In this document: positions 27,216 to 38,491 of the stretch, piece after piece
Numbering within the stretch: position 1 is the first letter of the stretch
Layout of the letters: each line of letters opens with the position of its first letter
NCBI RefSeq assembly: GCF_000224145.3
Contig: NC_020166.2
Coordinates: 2,186,113-2,250,112, forward strand
Origin: Ciona intestinalis
Taxonomy: Eukaryota; Chordata; Ascidiacea; Phlebobranchia; Cionidae
Direction of reading: 5' to 3'
Length of the DNA stretch: 64,000 bases
The notes under the pieces: model-generated
Databases searched by the model: none
Seen by the model: the letters and a program-made list of their open reading frames with translations, nothing else
What the model was told of the DNA's origin: nothing
Position numbers and translations under genes: made by a program

Positions 27216-29312
27216 TTAATTTTTTAGCCGGTAGTGCAGTATTAGATCCCCTTTGCCTTTCCATATAAGAAATTTTACAGTCCTGAGATTCCAATCTGGA
27301 TTTAGAATCATATCACTACACAAGAGTTCCAGGTTATGCTCTGAAACAGCAACAGCAGCTTTTGCTTGATCTTCAGAACAATCAGACGCCGTTTTCTCTG
27401 CGTTTTCAGTTGGATCAGCAGTAGAGCTGCTTCCACCGTTAGCGGAAGCTTGTGAAGCATCATCCGAACATAATATCTTCTCATGCACATGTTCCATTAC
27501 TTTGGCCATCGACAAAAGGTCGTTGGCAGAAAGTTTATTGTTCACGTTTTTTAATGGTTTGATCTTCGAAGATGGGTGGGGTTGGAGGTAAAACGAAATC
27601 TTTATGTAGGGCACCGAGATTTTGTTCTCCGTTACTGCTTGCAGGACCCAGTGTGGTACAGTCTCACGTAGGAGCATTCCTTCTGTTTCTCCAGCTGCAT
27701 CTCCACATAGCAACCGAAACAACGTCCTCCCCCCTACCTCACTAAATATCACAGGGATGTGTGGTGGAACTTTAAAATATTGATTCCCTTTTGGTTTCAC
27801 CTGCGCTGCAGGGTTTGGCTCTCCTGTTTCATTTGGTGGTTCAATTAATTTCTCCTGCGTTACAGGCCACTGCTCCAGCAACACATGCAACATCACACTG
27901 CCATAGTTTACCTTAGCTACTGGATCCACAACGTTAAAACCTGCCACATCTTTTGCCGCCATCCATCCATAAAAGCATTCTGGCTCTTCCAAGTGAATAC
28001 TAAGCATCCCTAGTTTAAGATCAACTGCAAACCAATTTGGGACGTACACCATTTGTTCCCTCTTTTTGACTTCGCTCTCAAAATCTGCTAGACCTATATC
28101 CTTCACACAGGATGCAGTGAGAACATCCCAAAGGGCAACTCGATCTTCTGTGTTTTGCGTCAAAATGTGTCTCTTGTCGGGCATGACTTTGTATTGAGTG
28201 ATGCCTGATCCACCGGGCACAACATAGGAAGGTTGGGTGGAATAAGGTTGCTTAAACTGGAAAAAACTATCACTGAATGTCTCAGCCATTTCTGCGTCAT
28301 TTTCTATATCACTTTGTTTTATTTTCCAAGCATTGACATGAGTATTAGTTGTGGCACAGTAAATAAGCTCTGGAGTTTCTTTACCATCTAATTGTAGCTG
28401 CGCAACAGAAGCAGTCTCCTGACACACAAGGTAATGTGCAAAGTTGGGATCTTGCATGTCTGTGCATATCACTTGACCATCTCGACCAGATGAGAAAATA
28501 TTTCCGAAAGTGCTTCCACTTTGAGTCGCAGCTAAAGTCCATATACCCTCATTATGTACGCGCAAAGTGGCAATGCACCTTTGCTGACCAAGGGACCACA
28601 GCTTTACTGAGCCGTCAGAACTACCGGAAAGGACCTGTGTTCCCTCCCTGTTAATCCATATTGCCTTTACATTATCTGTGTGGCCACGAAGCTTCATTCG
28701 CTTTTCGCATGTCCGAGGATCCCAGACCCTCAGAGCACGTTCAGTGGACCCAGCCACAAGAACTGTTCCAGCATCATTCATTGCAACACTGTATATTGAA
28801 TTTTTACAACCATTCACATTTGATGTGGTCACTGTATTTCTTGTAGTGGTCAAAGCAGTCAAGGTATTCACATCCCAAATAAATATCTGCCTATCAAGGC
28901 CGGCACTAGCCACATGCTCCTTATGCTTAGCATAAGCCAAAGACTGTACATAATCTTTATGCGTGCGTAAGGTAGACATACAAAACCCTCGATGGGCATT
29001 CCACACTTTTACAGTTGTATCAGATGACGCAGAAATTAATGTCCTGCCATTGCAACACAGAACAATGTCGTTTACCCAGTCAGTATGATGCTCCATTGAG
29101 CCCACATAATGGTCCGTCTCTTTTCTTTCAGGTTCATTAATATTCCATATTCGAATAATAGAGTCTCGACCTGCCGTGTACAAACGGTTTATAGACGGGT
29201 CGACCTGCAGTGCATTTACGCCAGAACGATTGTATTTTTCCACAGCATCACGAATTACAAACGAGACTTGAATCTTCTTCCTTGAAAGAGATGTTTCTCT
29301 TCTCTGCTGCAT
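27216..29312 (-). CDS. WDR48: WDR48 / UAF1, activator of USP1, USP12 and USP46; intronless coding region
   Basis: UAF1 is the WD40 cofactor that activates the deubiquitinases USP1, USP12 and USP46, including in Fanconi anaemia DNA repair. A single uninterrupted frame of 698 aa (human 677) starts MQQRRETSLSRKKIQVSFVI. The propeller repeats are very close to the family: YTAGRDSIIRIW, MEHHTDWVNDIVLCCNGRTL, SASSDTTVKVWNAH, FCMSTLRTHKDYV, VASAGLDRQIFIWDVNTLTA, LRVWDPRTCEKRMKLRGHTD and GSVKLWSLGQQRCIAT. The C-terminal ancillary and SUMO-like region is present (GGRTLFRLLCGDAAGETEGM and DLILHYRLKN near the end). Like its downstream neighbour TMEM201, it has no introns in the coding region. Confidence 0.96.
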   Translation of the reverse strand: MQQRRETSLSRKKIQVSFVIRDAVEKYNRSGVNALQVDPSINRLYTAGRDSIIRIWNINEPERKETDHYVGSMEHHTDWVNDIVLCCNGRTLISASSDTTVKVWNAHRGFCMSTLRTHKDYVQSLAYAKHKEHVASAGLDRQIFIWDVNTLTALTTTRNTVTTSNVNGCKNSIYSVAMNDAGTVLVAGSTERALRVWDPRTCEKRMKLRGHTDNVKAIWINREGTQVLSGSSDGSVKLWSLGQQRCIATLRVHNEGIWTLAATQSGSTFGNIFSSGRDGQVICTDMQDPNFAHYLVCQETASVAQLQLDGKETPELIYCATTNTHVNAWKIKQSDIENDAEMAETFSDSFFQFKQPYSTQPSYVVPGGSGITQYKVMPDKRHILTQNTEDRVALWDVLTASCVKDIGLADFESEVKKREQMVYVPNWFAVDLKLGMLSIHLEEPECFYGWMAAKDVAGFNVVDPVAKVNYGSVMLHVLLEQWPVTQEKLIEPPNETGEPNPAAQVKPKGNQYFKVPPHIPVIFSEVGGRTLFRLLCGDAAGETEGMLLRETVPHWVLQAVTENKISVPYIKISFYLQPHPSSKIKPLKNVNNKLSANDLLSMAKVMEHVHEKILCSDDASQASANGGSSSTADPTENAEKTASDCSEDQAKAAVAVSEHNLELLCSDMILNPDWNLRTVKFLIWKGKGDLILHYRLKN

Positions 29313-30534
29313 TTGAGAATACTAAACCTATATACTATGTTCTAAAAACTAAAATATGAAAAGATGTGGCAAGGTTATACTCTTTATACGCCACCTTACC
29401 AAGTACGACGTACGGTATACTATGTATAACTTAAATTAACATCTAACTGGTTTTTACTAAGATTTGAATTTTTACGCATTTCAACTTGTGCAAAATACAA
29501 TCGGTGCTAGTTTTGTAAGGCTACTGTTGGTAGGTGTTTGAAGATAAATTGAATAACACACTTTGCTTCTGCATGTAGAATGCAGATACACTAGTCACAC
29601 ACGCAGCACAGAACTCACAGAGGTGACACCGGACAAAATATTATTCCTCCCCGTAGCATAATGAAGCACATTTGAAAACTAGTTTTATAAAACAAAATCA
29701 AACTGAACGAAATATCCAAGGTTGTTTTATGAAGGTATGAAACTAGTTTAATCGTTCGCACACGCCAACTAAAAAAAATCATCGGCTTTATTACGATTTA
29801 ACGGGCATTAAAATATAACACCTAACTATTTCGCATTTTTTTACCTGTTCAAAGTACACTGTTTCTATTTTACATGTTTTTTTAATATTTAAAAATGGTA
29901 ATCATCTTTGACGGGCGTTTTATAAAGTCGTGATAATACTGTCGAATAATTCTGTAACATTATTTTCCTGATTATCATTAAATGGTGGCCCGTAAAAAGA
30001 AAATTAAAAAAAGTCCCGTCGGACAAACTGTCCCATCTTCCCCCACCCTACTATATGTATTATTAGTCAATATATGACTAATAATTTGGACAATCCATTA
30101 GTGACCGCTGGGTTGAAGCAATTGGTGTTAATTGTCTTGCCCAAGGACACAATCGTACGCCCACAATGGTAGCAGCGAAGAGTCTTGTTGTCAAATTTTG
30201 TAGACATGAAGTTAAACCTAAATTGCGGGAAGCCATTATATTGCGAAGAGCAAGTCATTATCGTGTCTCGGTAATAAATTGAAAGGAAATTAAGCGCATT
30301 AGATGACAAGACATTGCAATACACAAATATTAAAATACATTAAGGAGTTATCGGATATTATGTGCTAAAGGTGTCCCATCTTACACCCCAGGTATTTATA
30401 TGGCAACAGCTGCAATTTTTTCATTAATAAGAAAACACGTAAAAAAAACAGATTATAAGTACATAATAGATGCTTTGTAGTATAACTTGTGTTTTGTTCA
30501 GAACGATGTTGTGAACTACTGTATATTATTACGT
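29313..30534. other. Intergenic: WDR48 upstream region and 3' flank of NXPE copy C, with repeat fragments
   Basis: No exon supported. It holds the WDR48 promoter (unresolved), a MITE end fragment at about 30005-30055 (CCCATCTTCCCCCACCCTAC), a SINE fragment at about 30075-30185 in reverse orientation (CCCAAGGACACAATCGTACG), and a second MITE end fragment at about 30345-30395 (GATATTATGTGCTAAAGGTG). Confidence 0.55.
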
Positions 30535-31519
30535 TTAAATGCCATTACAGATAAAATTGCACATGTAAATTGCCTCTTGAACTAAATGCGGTGATTTTGG
30601 ATGAAAATCGCCAAGCGGCCAAACGCTGGATAAATCCCATAAATCCAAATAAAAGAAGTTTTTCACGTCTTTAAAAATCTCCCGGGTAAGGAGACCATAC
30701 CGGTAAACAAGCCAACCGTTATCTCTGCCGTAGTTTGTAGTAAGCACTCGATGACTGCGATATATGTAGCGAACGTTTGCTCGTCGTTGGTTGAGCCGTA
30801 ACATAGCATCCTTAATTCCCCGCATACGATGAATGAAGAAAGAAGGTTCAAAATATAACATGTGTAATCCCAGGTTTAAAATAATAACCAGCTCGTTCTC
30901 ACCGGGCACTATTTCATCTAACATATCACTCACATAAGGTCGGGTGTTCGGTGGGCCTGGGTTTTGTAAAGGCGGCCCATGGGCTCGATAATAGAAACGA
31001 ATATTCCCTGATCCTGCAGTTTGGGGTTGTTGCCATATGCGGCCATTTTGTGGCCCTACGGATTGTATGCCTAACGTTCCGGCGATCAAGTAATGGAACT
31101 GTCGTGTGGTTGAATCGCCCAGAAAATATACGTCCTTGTTTTCAAAACACGGTCTAGCCTGAGCTATCGAATTAAGTTTGTTGTCGCAAAACGTGGACTT
31201 CCATGCACCGTTCAAGAAATATCCGTTTGGTCTTATCAGTGTCTTCCAATTTAAGCTTGTTTTGCAGGAAGGCAACGACGGTATCTCTTTACCTGGACTT
31301 ACTGTTACAGGTAAACCTAAGCCTTGGATAACTTGATTACAACCAAGGTTATGTACAAACTTATTTCTGCATTTTTCGTAGGTTGAATCCAACGGCGATC
31401 GGTTCCAGCTGTACACAACATTGGTTATTTTGGGACATTTTCCCGACGGTGGTTTGACGCAAAACCAAGGTTCCTGGTTGCGTGGGTTGCTGTAGTCGCA
31501 TATCTCGTCTGCTGTCATA
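30535..31519 (-). CDS. NXPE-family PC-esterase-domain gene, copy C (inverted, lacks the first coding exon)
   Basis: NXPE proteins are secretory-pathway proteins with a neurexophilin-like Ig domain and a PC-esterase (GDSL/SGNH-like) domain; the reaction is not known for most members. Only the exon for the second half is present (328 codons). It starts at an acceptor (AACAG before 31519), equivalent to exon 2 of copies A and B. The esterase residues are intact: block I FLGDSTTRQ, and the C-terminal Asp/His region ending DFHPKSPH. No equivalent of the 240-residue Ig-like exon exists upstream before copy A begins on the other strand at 31928. A Met at 31518 could serve as the start, but then no signal or membrane anchor is made. 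It may be a truncated copy, or its first exon may be missing from the assembly. Confidence 0.75.
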
Positions 31520-31927
31520 CTGTTAAAAGGGTGTGATTATTTAAACTTTCCTATATTCTAAAATAAGGCTAATGTGTGATTGAAATTTGGTGCATAACAC
31601 ATTGACCATAACAAGCTAAGTTACAACTGGTGTGACGTAACAGCGCATATTATTACGTAACAATTATGGGCAATTCGTGAAACGTGGCAATTAGGAATAT
31701 ATTATTATTGTTGAGATGTAGGTTTTGAAAGAAGAGTAAATGTTAACCTGTTGAAACAGTGTAGAGCATTGGACACCACTTAGCGAAGAAATTTAGTAAA
31801 GCGACGTACGACAGTTTACAAGCCAATATACCCTTCAATTTGCCTACTTCGCAGAAATATTGTACAGAATAATTGATGGTACAAGCATATGCAAAAAGCT
31901 TATTGTTTTTTTTAGATTTCATTCGAT
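31520..31927. promoter_or_regulatory. Divergent region between NXPE copies C and A
   Basis: Only 408 bp separate the inverted exon of copy C from the start codon of copy A. A polypyrimidine tract and AG (TTTTTTTTAG at about 31906-31915) precede the copy A start. This suggests either a 5' UTR intron or a spliced-leader trans-splice acceptor, which tunicates use; the sequence cannot separate the two. Confidence 0.35.
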
Positions 31928-34157
31928 ATGGAAACGTACAGTTGGGTTTTTGTATTCGTGATAATTTGCACAGTAACTAACATCATATACCATAACAGCT
32001 TCGAACATTTTGAAGAACGGCGACCATATCCAACTGCAAGACCTAAAATCAAATTTCCTACTATCAATTTTACCAAATATAAACAATTCTTTCCAAAATA
32101 TTCTCCATATTTTGGACTTTCTTATTTATACGTTTATGGCCGACCACGCAGTGAATTTCTGGACAAAGGTTTTGAACAGGAACTTGAAGATTGGCGAGTT
32201 TTTTTTCCAGAACTCATGGCTTCTTTAAACAAGTTCAATCAACGAAAGCAGAATACGGACTTCACTTTAAATACTTTCAGCAACTCTAGGGTTGTAATCG
32301 TCGATAAAAGAACAGAATATAAAACTGGGGATATATTGAATGCTCGAATTGATGCTTATGATTGGAAAGAAAACAAAAGATCTTTCGGTGGAGATTATTT
32401 TGTCGCTAGATTAGTATATGGAGACGGTTTATACCCTGATGGTATTGCTGGTATAGTTACTGATCATCGAAATGGAACGTACAGTATCAGAGTGCCACTG
32501 TTGATTCCGGGCGAAGCACGACTTGAAGTGAAACTCATGATACCGCTTGAAGGAATAGCTGAACTTATTAGATGTACGTCCCTAAGAAAATTTCTAGGAA
32601 CGACATACATCGCTACATTTGAGACGCTAGAATCTACTGAGTGCAATATTGACCTACTGAGTTTTACTAAGTGAGTGTACTAACCAATTGCAAGATAAAA
32701 TTATTGCGTATGTCTATGTCCTGAAGTGGTTATCATCTATTTTTACGCTTCCGTTGATTAACGTAAAAATAATATTTTTAATGGCTGAAAAGGGTACTTA
32801 AACGTGCCATCTTCCCCCACCCTACCAATATACCTATTTGAATAAATGTAGCCAATTATATATCCTGTTGGCGTGGCGGGCAACGACAGTCGTTTAAAAA
32901 GGGTGTTCTGTTTCAAACACCTCGTGCCCGCTTACGAGTTATACCACGTATTAAACTTCGCAAGTGATTTTTTGTTTTTATGTATATATGTCTGACAGTT
33001 TGGATAACCTATTAGTGACCACTGGGTTTGGGCAATTGTCGTTAGGTACCTTGCCCAAGGACACACACGTGACACGCCTACAACGGTAGCACTAAAATTC
33101 TCCTTTTTACGCTTTATTCCTGTTTACTTCTAGATTGACACCTAACGAGATATGCGATTACAGCAACCCACGCAACCAGGAACCTTGGTTTTGCGTCAAA
33201 CCACCGTCGGGAAAATGCTCAAAGATTATAAAGTTAACATTTGACAGAAACAAACCATCAGTGTTTGATTCTACAAATGAAATTTGCAACGAAAATTTGC
33301 TCCAACAACTTGGGAGTAGTAAACTCATTTATGGCTCTGGTTTGAAAATATCAATCCAACGACCTGGTTTTCAGTCACAGCAGTTGCCGAAGTTGCCTCT
33401 GTGCAAAACTAGCTTAAATGGAATTACAACAGCACGACCGAATGGTTATTTCGTTAACGGCGTGTGGAAGTCTACGTTTTGTAAAAACAACCTCAAATCT
33501 TTTGCTAAAGCTGCGTCGTGTTTTCATAATAAAGACATCTATTTCTTGGGCGACTCTACGTCAAGACAGTATTACTATTTGTTCGCAAAAATGATAGGAA
33601 TGGAACCAGTCTACCGGGAAGACGGGACTGAGATTTCGTTAGGTGACGGTTGGAACCAACCGAGAACATTTCAATCAGGAAGCACTCAGATGTACTTTCG
33701 GGGCCACGGCACACCCATGCAGAATTCTGGCCATATAGCCGCCATGCCTTATGTGAGTGACATGTTAGATGAAATAACGCCCGGTGAAAACGAAGTGGTT
33801 GTTATTTTTAATCTGGGATTACACGTTTTGTATTTTGAACCTTCTTTCTTCATTCATCGTATGCGGGGAATTAAGGATGCTATGTTACGACTCAACCAAC
33901 GACGAGCAAACGTTCGCGTGATATACCGAAGTCAACGAGTTTTGGATATCAACACTAATAGAACCAACGGCTGGCTTGCATATCGTTATGGAGTTCTTAC
34001 TCGGGAGATATTTAAAGACGTTAAAAACTTGTTTTATTTTGATTTATGGGATTTATCCAGCGTTTGGCCGCTTAACCACTTTCATCCTAGGCAAGAACAT
34101 TTAGAACAGGAAGCACTTTACTTGTGCAACTTCATCTGTAACGGAAAACGAGTATAG
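31928..34157 (+). CDS. NXPE-family protein, copy A (intact)
   Basis: Two exons, 31928-32670 and 33134-34157, give 588 aa. Residues 5-22 are hydrophobic (signal anchor, type II or signal peptide), so the product enters the secretory pathway. The end of exon 1 encodes the neurexophilin/Ig-like domain (GDILNARIDAYDWKENK, VYGDGLYPDGIAGIV, GTYSIRVPLLIPGEARLEVK). Exon 2 encodes the PC-esterase domain, starting with the Cys-rich CDYSNPRNQEPWFCVKPPSG; block I is YFLGDSTSRQ at about residue 385 and the catalytic-type His is in NHFHPRQEH near the C-terminus. The enzymatic reaction is unknown. The intron contains a MITE end and a SINE. Gene symbols of vertebrate NXPE1-4 should not be transferred to a lineage-specific cluster. 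Confidence 0.9.
32783..32830. repeat. MITE end fragment in NXPE copy A intron
   Basis: The motif CCATCTTCCCCCACCCTACC matches the terminal inverted repeat of the approximately 200-bp element described at 60562. No matching second end was found nearby. Confidence 0.5.
32865..33095 (-). repeat. SINE copy, reverse orientation, in NXPE copy A intron
   Basis: Blocks in order: GGCGTGGCGGGCAACGACAG, TTTCAAACACCTCGTGCCCG, CTTACGAGTTATACC, CCTATTAGTGACCACTGGGT, CCTTGCCCAAGGACACACAC. It ends about 40 bp before the exon 2 acceptor. Confidence 0.8.
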
Positions 34158-36277
34158 TAGATGCTATATGAGACGCACGTATTTAAAGTATTTGGTGGCG
34201 ATTTACAACTATATAGTCAAATCAGACCACCAGTGTAACCGGACCGTTAGTTGTCATGGTGCTGTACTTATACAGGATACATTACGATTACGGCGATTCA
34301 TTAATAAATTATGTATTTCGAAGGGTATTGTTGTATAGGTATGGTAAGGTGCTAAAAAAATTGAACACCGTTTCATTCTACTTTCTCGTCCTATTTGGTA
34401 GTAAACATGAAACATTCAAAGAATTAGAAAACTAATAGATTGTTAATTGTTTAAAACACGATAAGGATATTTGGATATTATGTACTAAGGGTGTTTCATC
34501 TTACCCCATCGTAGTATGAATTGAGCCACTTATACACGTAGTCGTAGGCCATTGACAATCAAGGATATTATTTAATTCAATAAACCTTTTAATTCGTGTA
34601 TATACGTAATGACAATAACTTTCAATCTATCATAAAGGGGCATTTAAATTGAACAATATGGATTTAAATGTTACTATGTGCAGTATCACAGTAAGCCACG
34701 TACGTTTCCGTTTTGGTTACCAGCAGCACCCGCAATACGTATGCATTATAACCGCATCCTAAAACAGTAAGCGTCTATTTGGTTGCTCAAACGAATTTGA
34801 TATATTACAGTGTTACGGGTCACTAAGCGCTTTGTGTTGTAGTTGAACCGCTTCGTTACAACTCAGTTTTAGTAGCTTCACATGAGGTATGGTGTAGCAG
34901 AAAGCTGCTAGTTTTTTTCCGAGGTAATAGTCATTCTACTGCTGTAACTAGGTTAATCACAAAGATTCCGCATATGTAAAAACAGAAAAAAATGGTCAGC
35001 ATTTCGTTTTAGGGATACCCTACTTAAAAACTAATCCTTCAGAAGTGCCTACTTTTTCATATATGTAAACTTCGTGTTCCAGTTGTTTTGGTAAAATACT
35101 CATGTCTAAGAGAATTAGAGAAACTCAGTAGCCTATGCCACGATTGTACTCTAGTCGCATTTTTAAGCTGTCTAAAGGTCATTTTTGAGCACGTTATTGT
35201 GGTCATATTGATTCTTTTTCGTCGAACAGTTATTCTTATTGTTGTTGTTTTATTTGCGGAACTTTTCCCGCACACATCTCAACTCTTAGTTTTAGCTTTT
35301 ATTCTCTTGATTGAAAAAAATCCTAATATACATTTAATTATTTTAAACTAAATTTACAGATTGTAGACCACATAATTAACGATTAATTAACGAATACTTT
35401 CCTCATGTGCTTTAACGTAGGTCTGGTTCCTCATGTATTTTAACGTATAGGGCTCTAGTTTGGAAGGGCACGACGGTACGTGTGTGTGATATAAGAAATC
35501 CACAAAATGATTCACGCCAAAATCAAACTATTACCATTTAAATGGTGACAAATTAAATGCACTACTCTCACACCTTAATATTATTAATTAATTGTAATTA
35601 AAACATTATTTTTAGTTAAACATTTCATGAATAATAATAACTTTTAACATTAGCTAAATACTACGTGATTACGATTTATCCAAATTCGCAAAAAGAAGCA
35701 TATTTAAGCGACGACAAAGTAAATTAACTAATGTAAGTTTACAAGTCAACACAGGGTACTGGAGTTGTACAAAGCGTATTAACCCTGTACCAATTCCTCA
35801 ATCCTCATACATCATACGTCTTCATGAGTTATAATGAATACATGTATAAATGTATTCGTATACCTACACATCAATGGCAACTAAAAACTGATTTGTCGAT
35901 TACTTCTTGTTTGATTTTGATCGAGCGTAGTCGACCGTTGTAGTAAAAGGGTTAATTAATATTATCTTAATAAGTTTAATACGTGCTCCTCCATTAGATC
36001 TTAGATCTCTTGTAATTTAATATTTTCGCAATGGAAATACGTTATCTGCATATGCCAGGTTCATATGCTACAACGAAAAAACTAGTTACATATTAACAAA
36101 CGTGCGTAACTCAATATTGTGTTTAAAAAATCACATTCAGTAGTAGGCTATACAGCAGTTCAGTAAAAGCGTGCAACTTTGCTTCTGCGAAAATATTTGT
36201 TAAGAGAATTTAATGTCTATTTGAGTTCAAACAAAACGCTAAATACATTTCTTTTTCAGGTTGGTTACAAAAGTGAT
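34158..36277. other. Intergenic region between NXPE copies A and B, including a MITE
   Basis: About 2.1 kb, mostly AT-rich with no supported exon. A reversed MITE lies at about 34345-34520 (internal GTTTAAAACACGATAAGGAT and end GTGTTTCATCTTACCCCATC). The last stretch has an acceptor-like CTTTTTCAG (about 36251-36259) 18 bp before the copy B start codon, as in copy A. Upstream UTR exons are possible but cannot be defined. Confidence 0.5.
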
Positions 36278-38194
36278 ATGGAAACGTACGTTTGGTTTTT
36301 CATAATTTTAATATTCTGTATATCATCTAACATAATTTATCATGGCAAACTCACGAGTCTAAGAGAACGTCGACTCTATCCAAGACCTAGAATCGACTTT
36401 CTTAGCAAATATAAAGCAATTTTTCCAAAAGATTCACCATATTTTGGACTTACTTATCAAAGCTTGTACGGTCGGCCACGCAGTGATTTTCTGGACCAAG
36501 GTTTTGAACTGAAACTTGAAGACTGGCGAGTTTTTTTTCCAGAACTCATGAACTCTTTAAACAAGTTCAATCAACGAAAGCAGAATACGGACTTTACTTT
36601 AAATACTTTCAGCAACTCTAGGGTTGTAATCGTCGATAAAAGAACAGAATATAAAACTGGGGATATATTGAATGCTCGAATTGATGCTTATGATTGGAAA
36701 GAAAACAAAAGTTCATTTGGTGGCGATTATTTTGTGGCTAGGTTAGTATATGGAGACGGTTTATACCCTGATGGTATTGCTGGTATAGTTACTGATGATC
36801 ATCGAAATGGAACGTACAGTATCAGAGTGCCACTGTTGATTCCGGGCGAAGCAAGACTTGAAGTGAAACTCATGATACCACTTGAAGGAATAGCTGAACT
36901 TATTAGATGTACTTCTCTACGAAAATTGCTCGGAACAAAATACATCGGTACATTTCAGACGAAAGAATCAACGGAGTGCAATATTGACCTCAGTTTCACT
37001 AAGTAAGTCTAGGCTACTAAGCAATTGCAAGTGTTATTTTATGTACATTGAAACAGAAGCAGTTATAGTGCACAACACTTTATATGATCATTTAGTTACT
37101 CAAAAAAAAAAAACGATTTAGATATGCCTTTTGTGAAAACACATAACATACTTTATATGTCTGTTTTATTTACAGTTTGACAGCAGACGAGATATGCGAC
37201 TACAGCAACCCACGCAATCAGGAACCCTGGTTTTGCGTCAAACCACCTTCGGGAAGATGTTCTAAGATTATAAACTTAATACTCAACAGAACACAACCAT
37301 CTGTGTATGACTTTGCAAATGAAATTTGCAATGAAACGTTGCTCCAACAACTTGGCTGTAGTCGGCTTATTAAAGGCTCGGGTTTTAAAATAAATGTACG
37401 GCCCGACCATCAGAAACAGTTGCCAGCGTTACCTCTGTGTAGCATCAGTTTAAATGGAATCACACCAACAAGACCGAACGGGTATTTCGTTAAAGGTCTG
37501 TGGAAGTCTACGTTTTGTGAAAACAAGCTAAAATCTTTTGCTGAAGCTGGGCCGTGTTTTCAGAATAAAGACATCTATTTCTTGGGCGACTCTACGTCAA
37601 GACAGTATTATTATTTTTTCGCAAAAATGATAGGAATGGAACCAGTATACCAGGAGGATGGAAAAGAGACTCCCTTTGGCCGTGGTTGGAACCAGCCGAG
37701 AACATTTCGATCGGGAAGCACACAGATGTACTTTCGAGGCCACGGCACACCTATGCAGAATTCAGGACCACTAAACGATAAACCGTATGTGAGTGACATG
37801 TTGGATGAAATAACGCCCGGCGAGAACGAGGTGGTTATTATTTTTAATCTGGGATTACACATGTTGTATTTTGAACCTTCTTTCTTCATTCATCGTATGC
37901 GGGGAATTAAGGATGCTATGTTACGACTCAACCAACGACGAGCAAACGTTCGCGTGATATACCGAAGTCAACGAGTTCTAGATACCAACACAAAAAGAAA
38001 CAACGGCTGGCTTGTTTATCGATATGGAGTTTTTAACTAGAGAGATATTTAAAGATGTTAAAAACTTGTTTTATTTTGATTTATGGGATTTATCCAGCGT
38101 TTGGCCGCTTAACCATTTTCATCCTAGGCAAGAACATTTAGAACAGGAAGCACTTTACTTGTGTAACTTCATCTGTAACGGAATACTAGTGTAG
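36278..38194 (+). pseudogene. NXPE-family protein, copy B, with a single-base frameshift in exon 2
   Basis: Exon 1 is 36278-37002 (METYVWFFIILIFC start, membrane anchor, Ig-like domain) and exon 2 is 37176-38194, with the same intron position and phase as copy A. Both esterase regions are recognisable (YFLGDSTSRQ and NHFHPRQEH). At about 38028-38036 a T run is one base longer than the aligned frame allows, so translation stops at 38040 after GVFN. The rest of the domain, including the His region, continues in another frame to a stop at 38194. This may be a real inactivating mutation, a polymorphism or a homopolymer sequencing error; the near-perfect reading frame on both sides argues for an error or a very recent break. 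Confidence 0.75.
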
Positions 38195-38491
38195 TGATGG
38201 TACACATGTCGATTATATATACAGTTGTAATTTATAACTATATACAGATGTTCTATTTTCCGTAAAGTTGTTGATGTATTGACAGGTAGATAAGTTTTAA
38301 ACTTTCCGCTTTGTTCCGTGCGCGGAATCGAAATCGTATTAAATCATGCTGACTCATATTTATTGAACAGCGTTACTGTTGGGGGCGAGTTTTTCAGTTT
38401 TTCTTTGGACTTGCATTGATTTTCTTGTTTTAAGAGGCAAAATTAATTTCCAGTTTGTCTGTGAATCAGAAATACATTCCAAAAAGAGAAA

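Noticed and set aside
35057-35351. Overlapping open frames on both strands in the NXPE intergenic region
   Set aside because: Hydrophobic composition comes from T-rich DNA; no start context or similarity to the NXPE exons.
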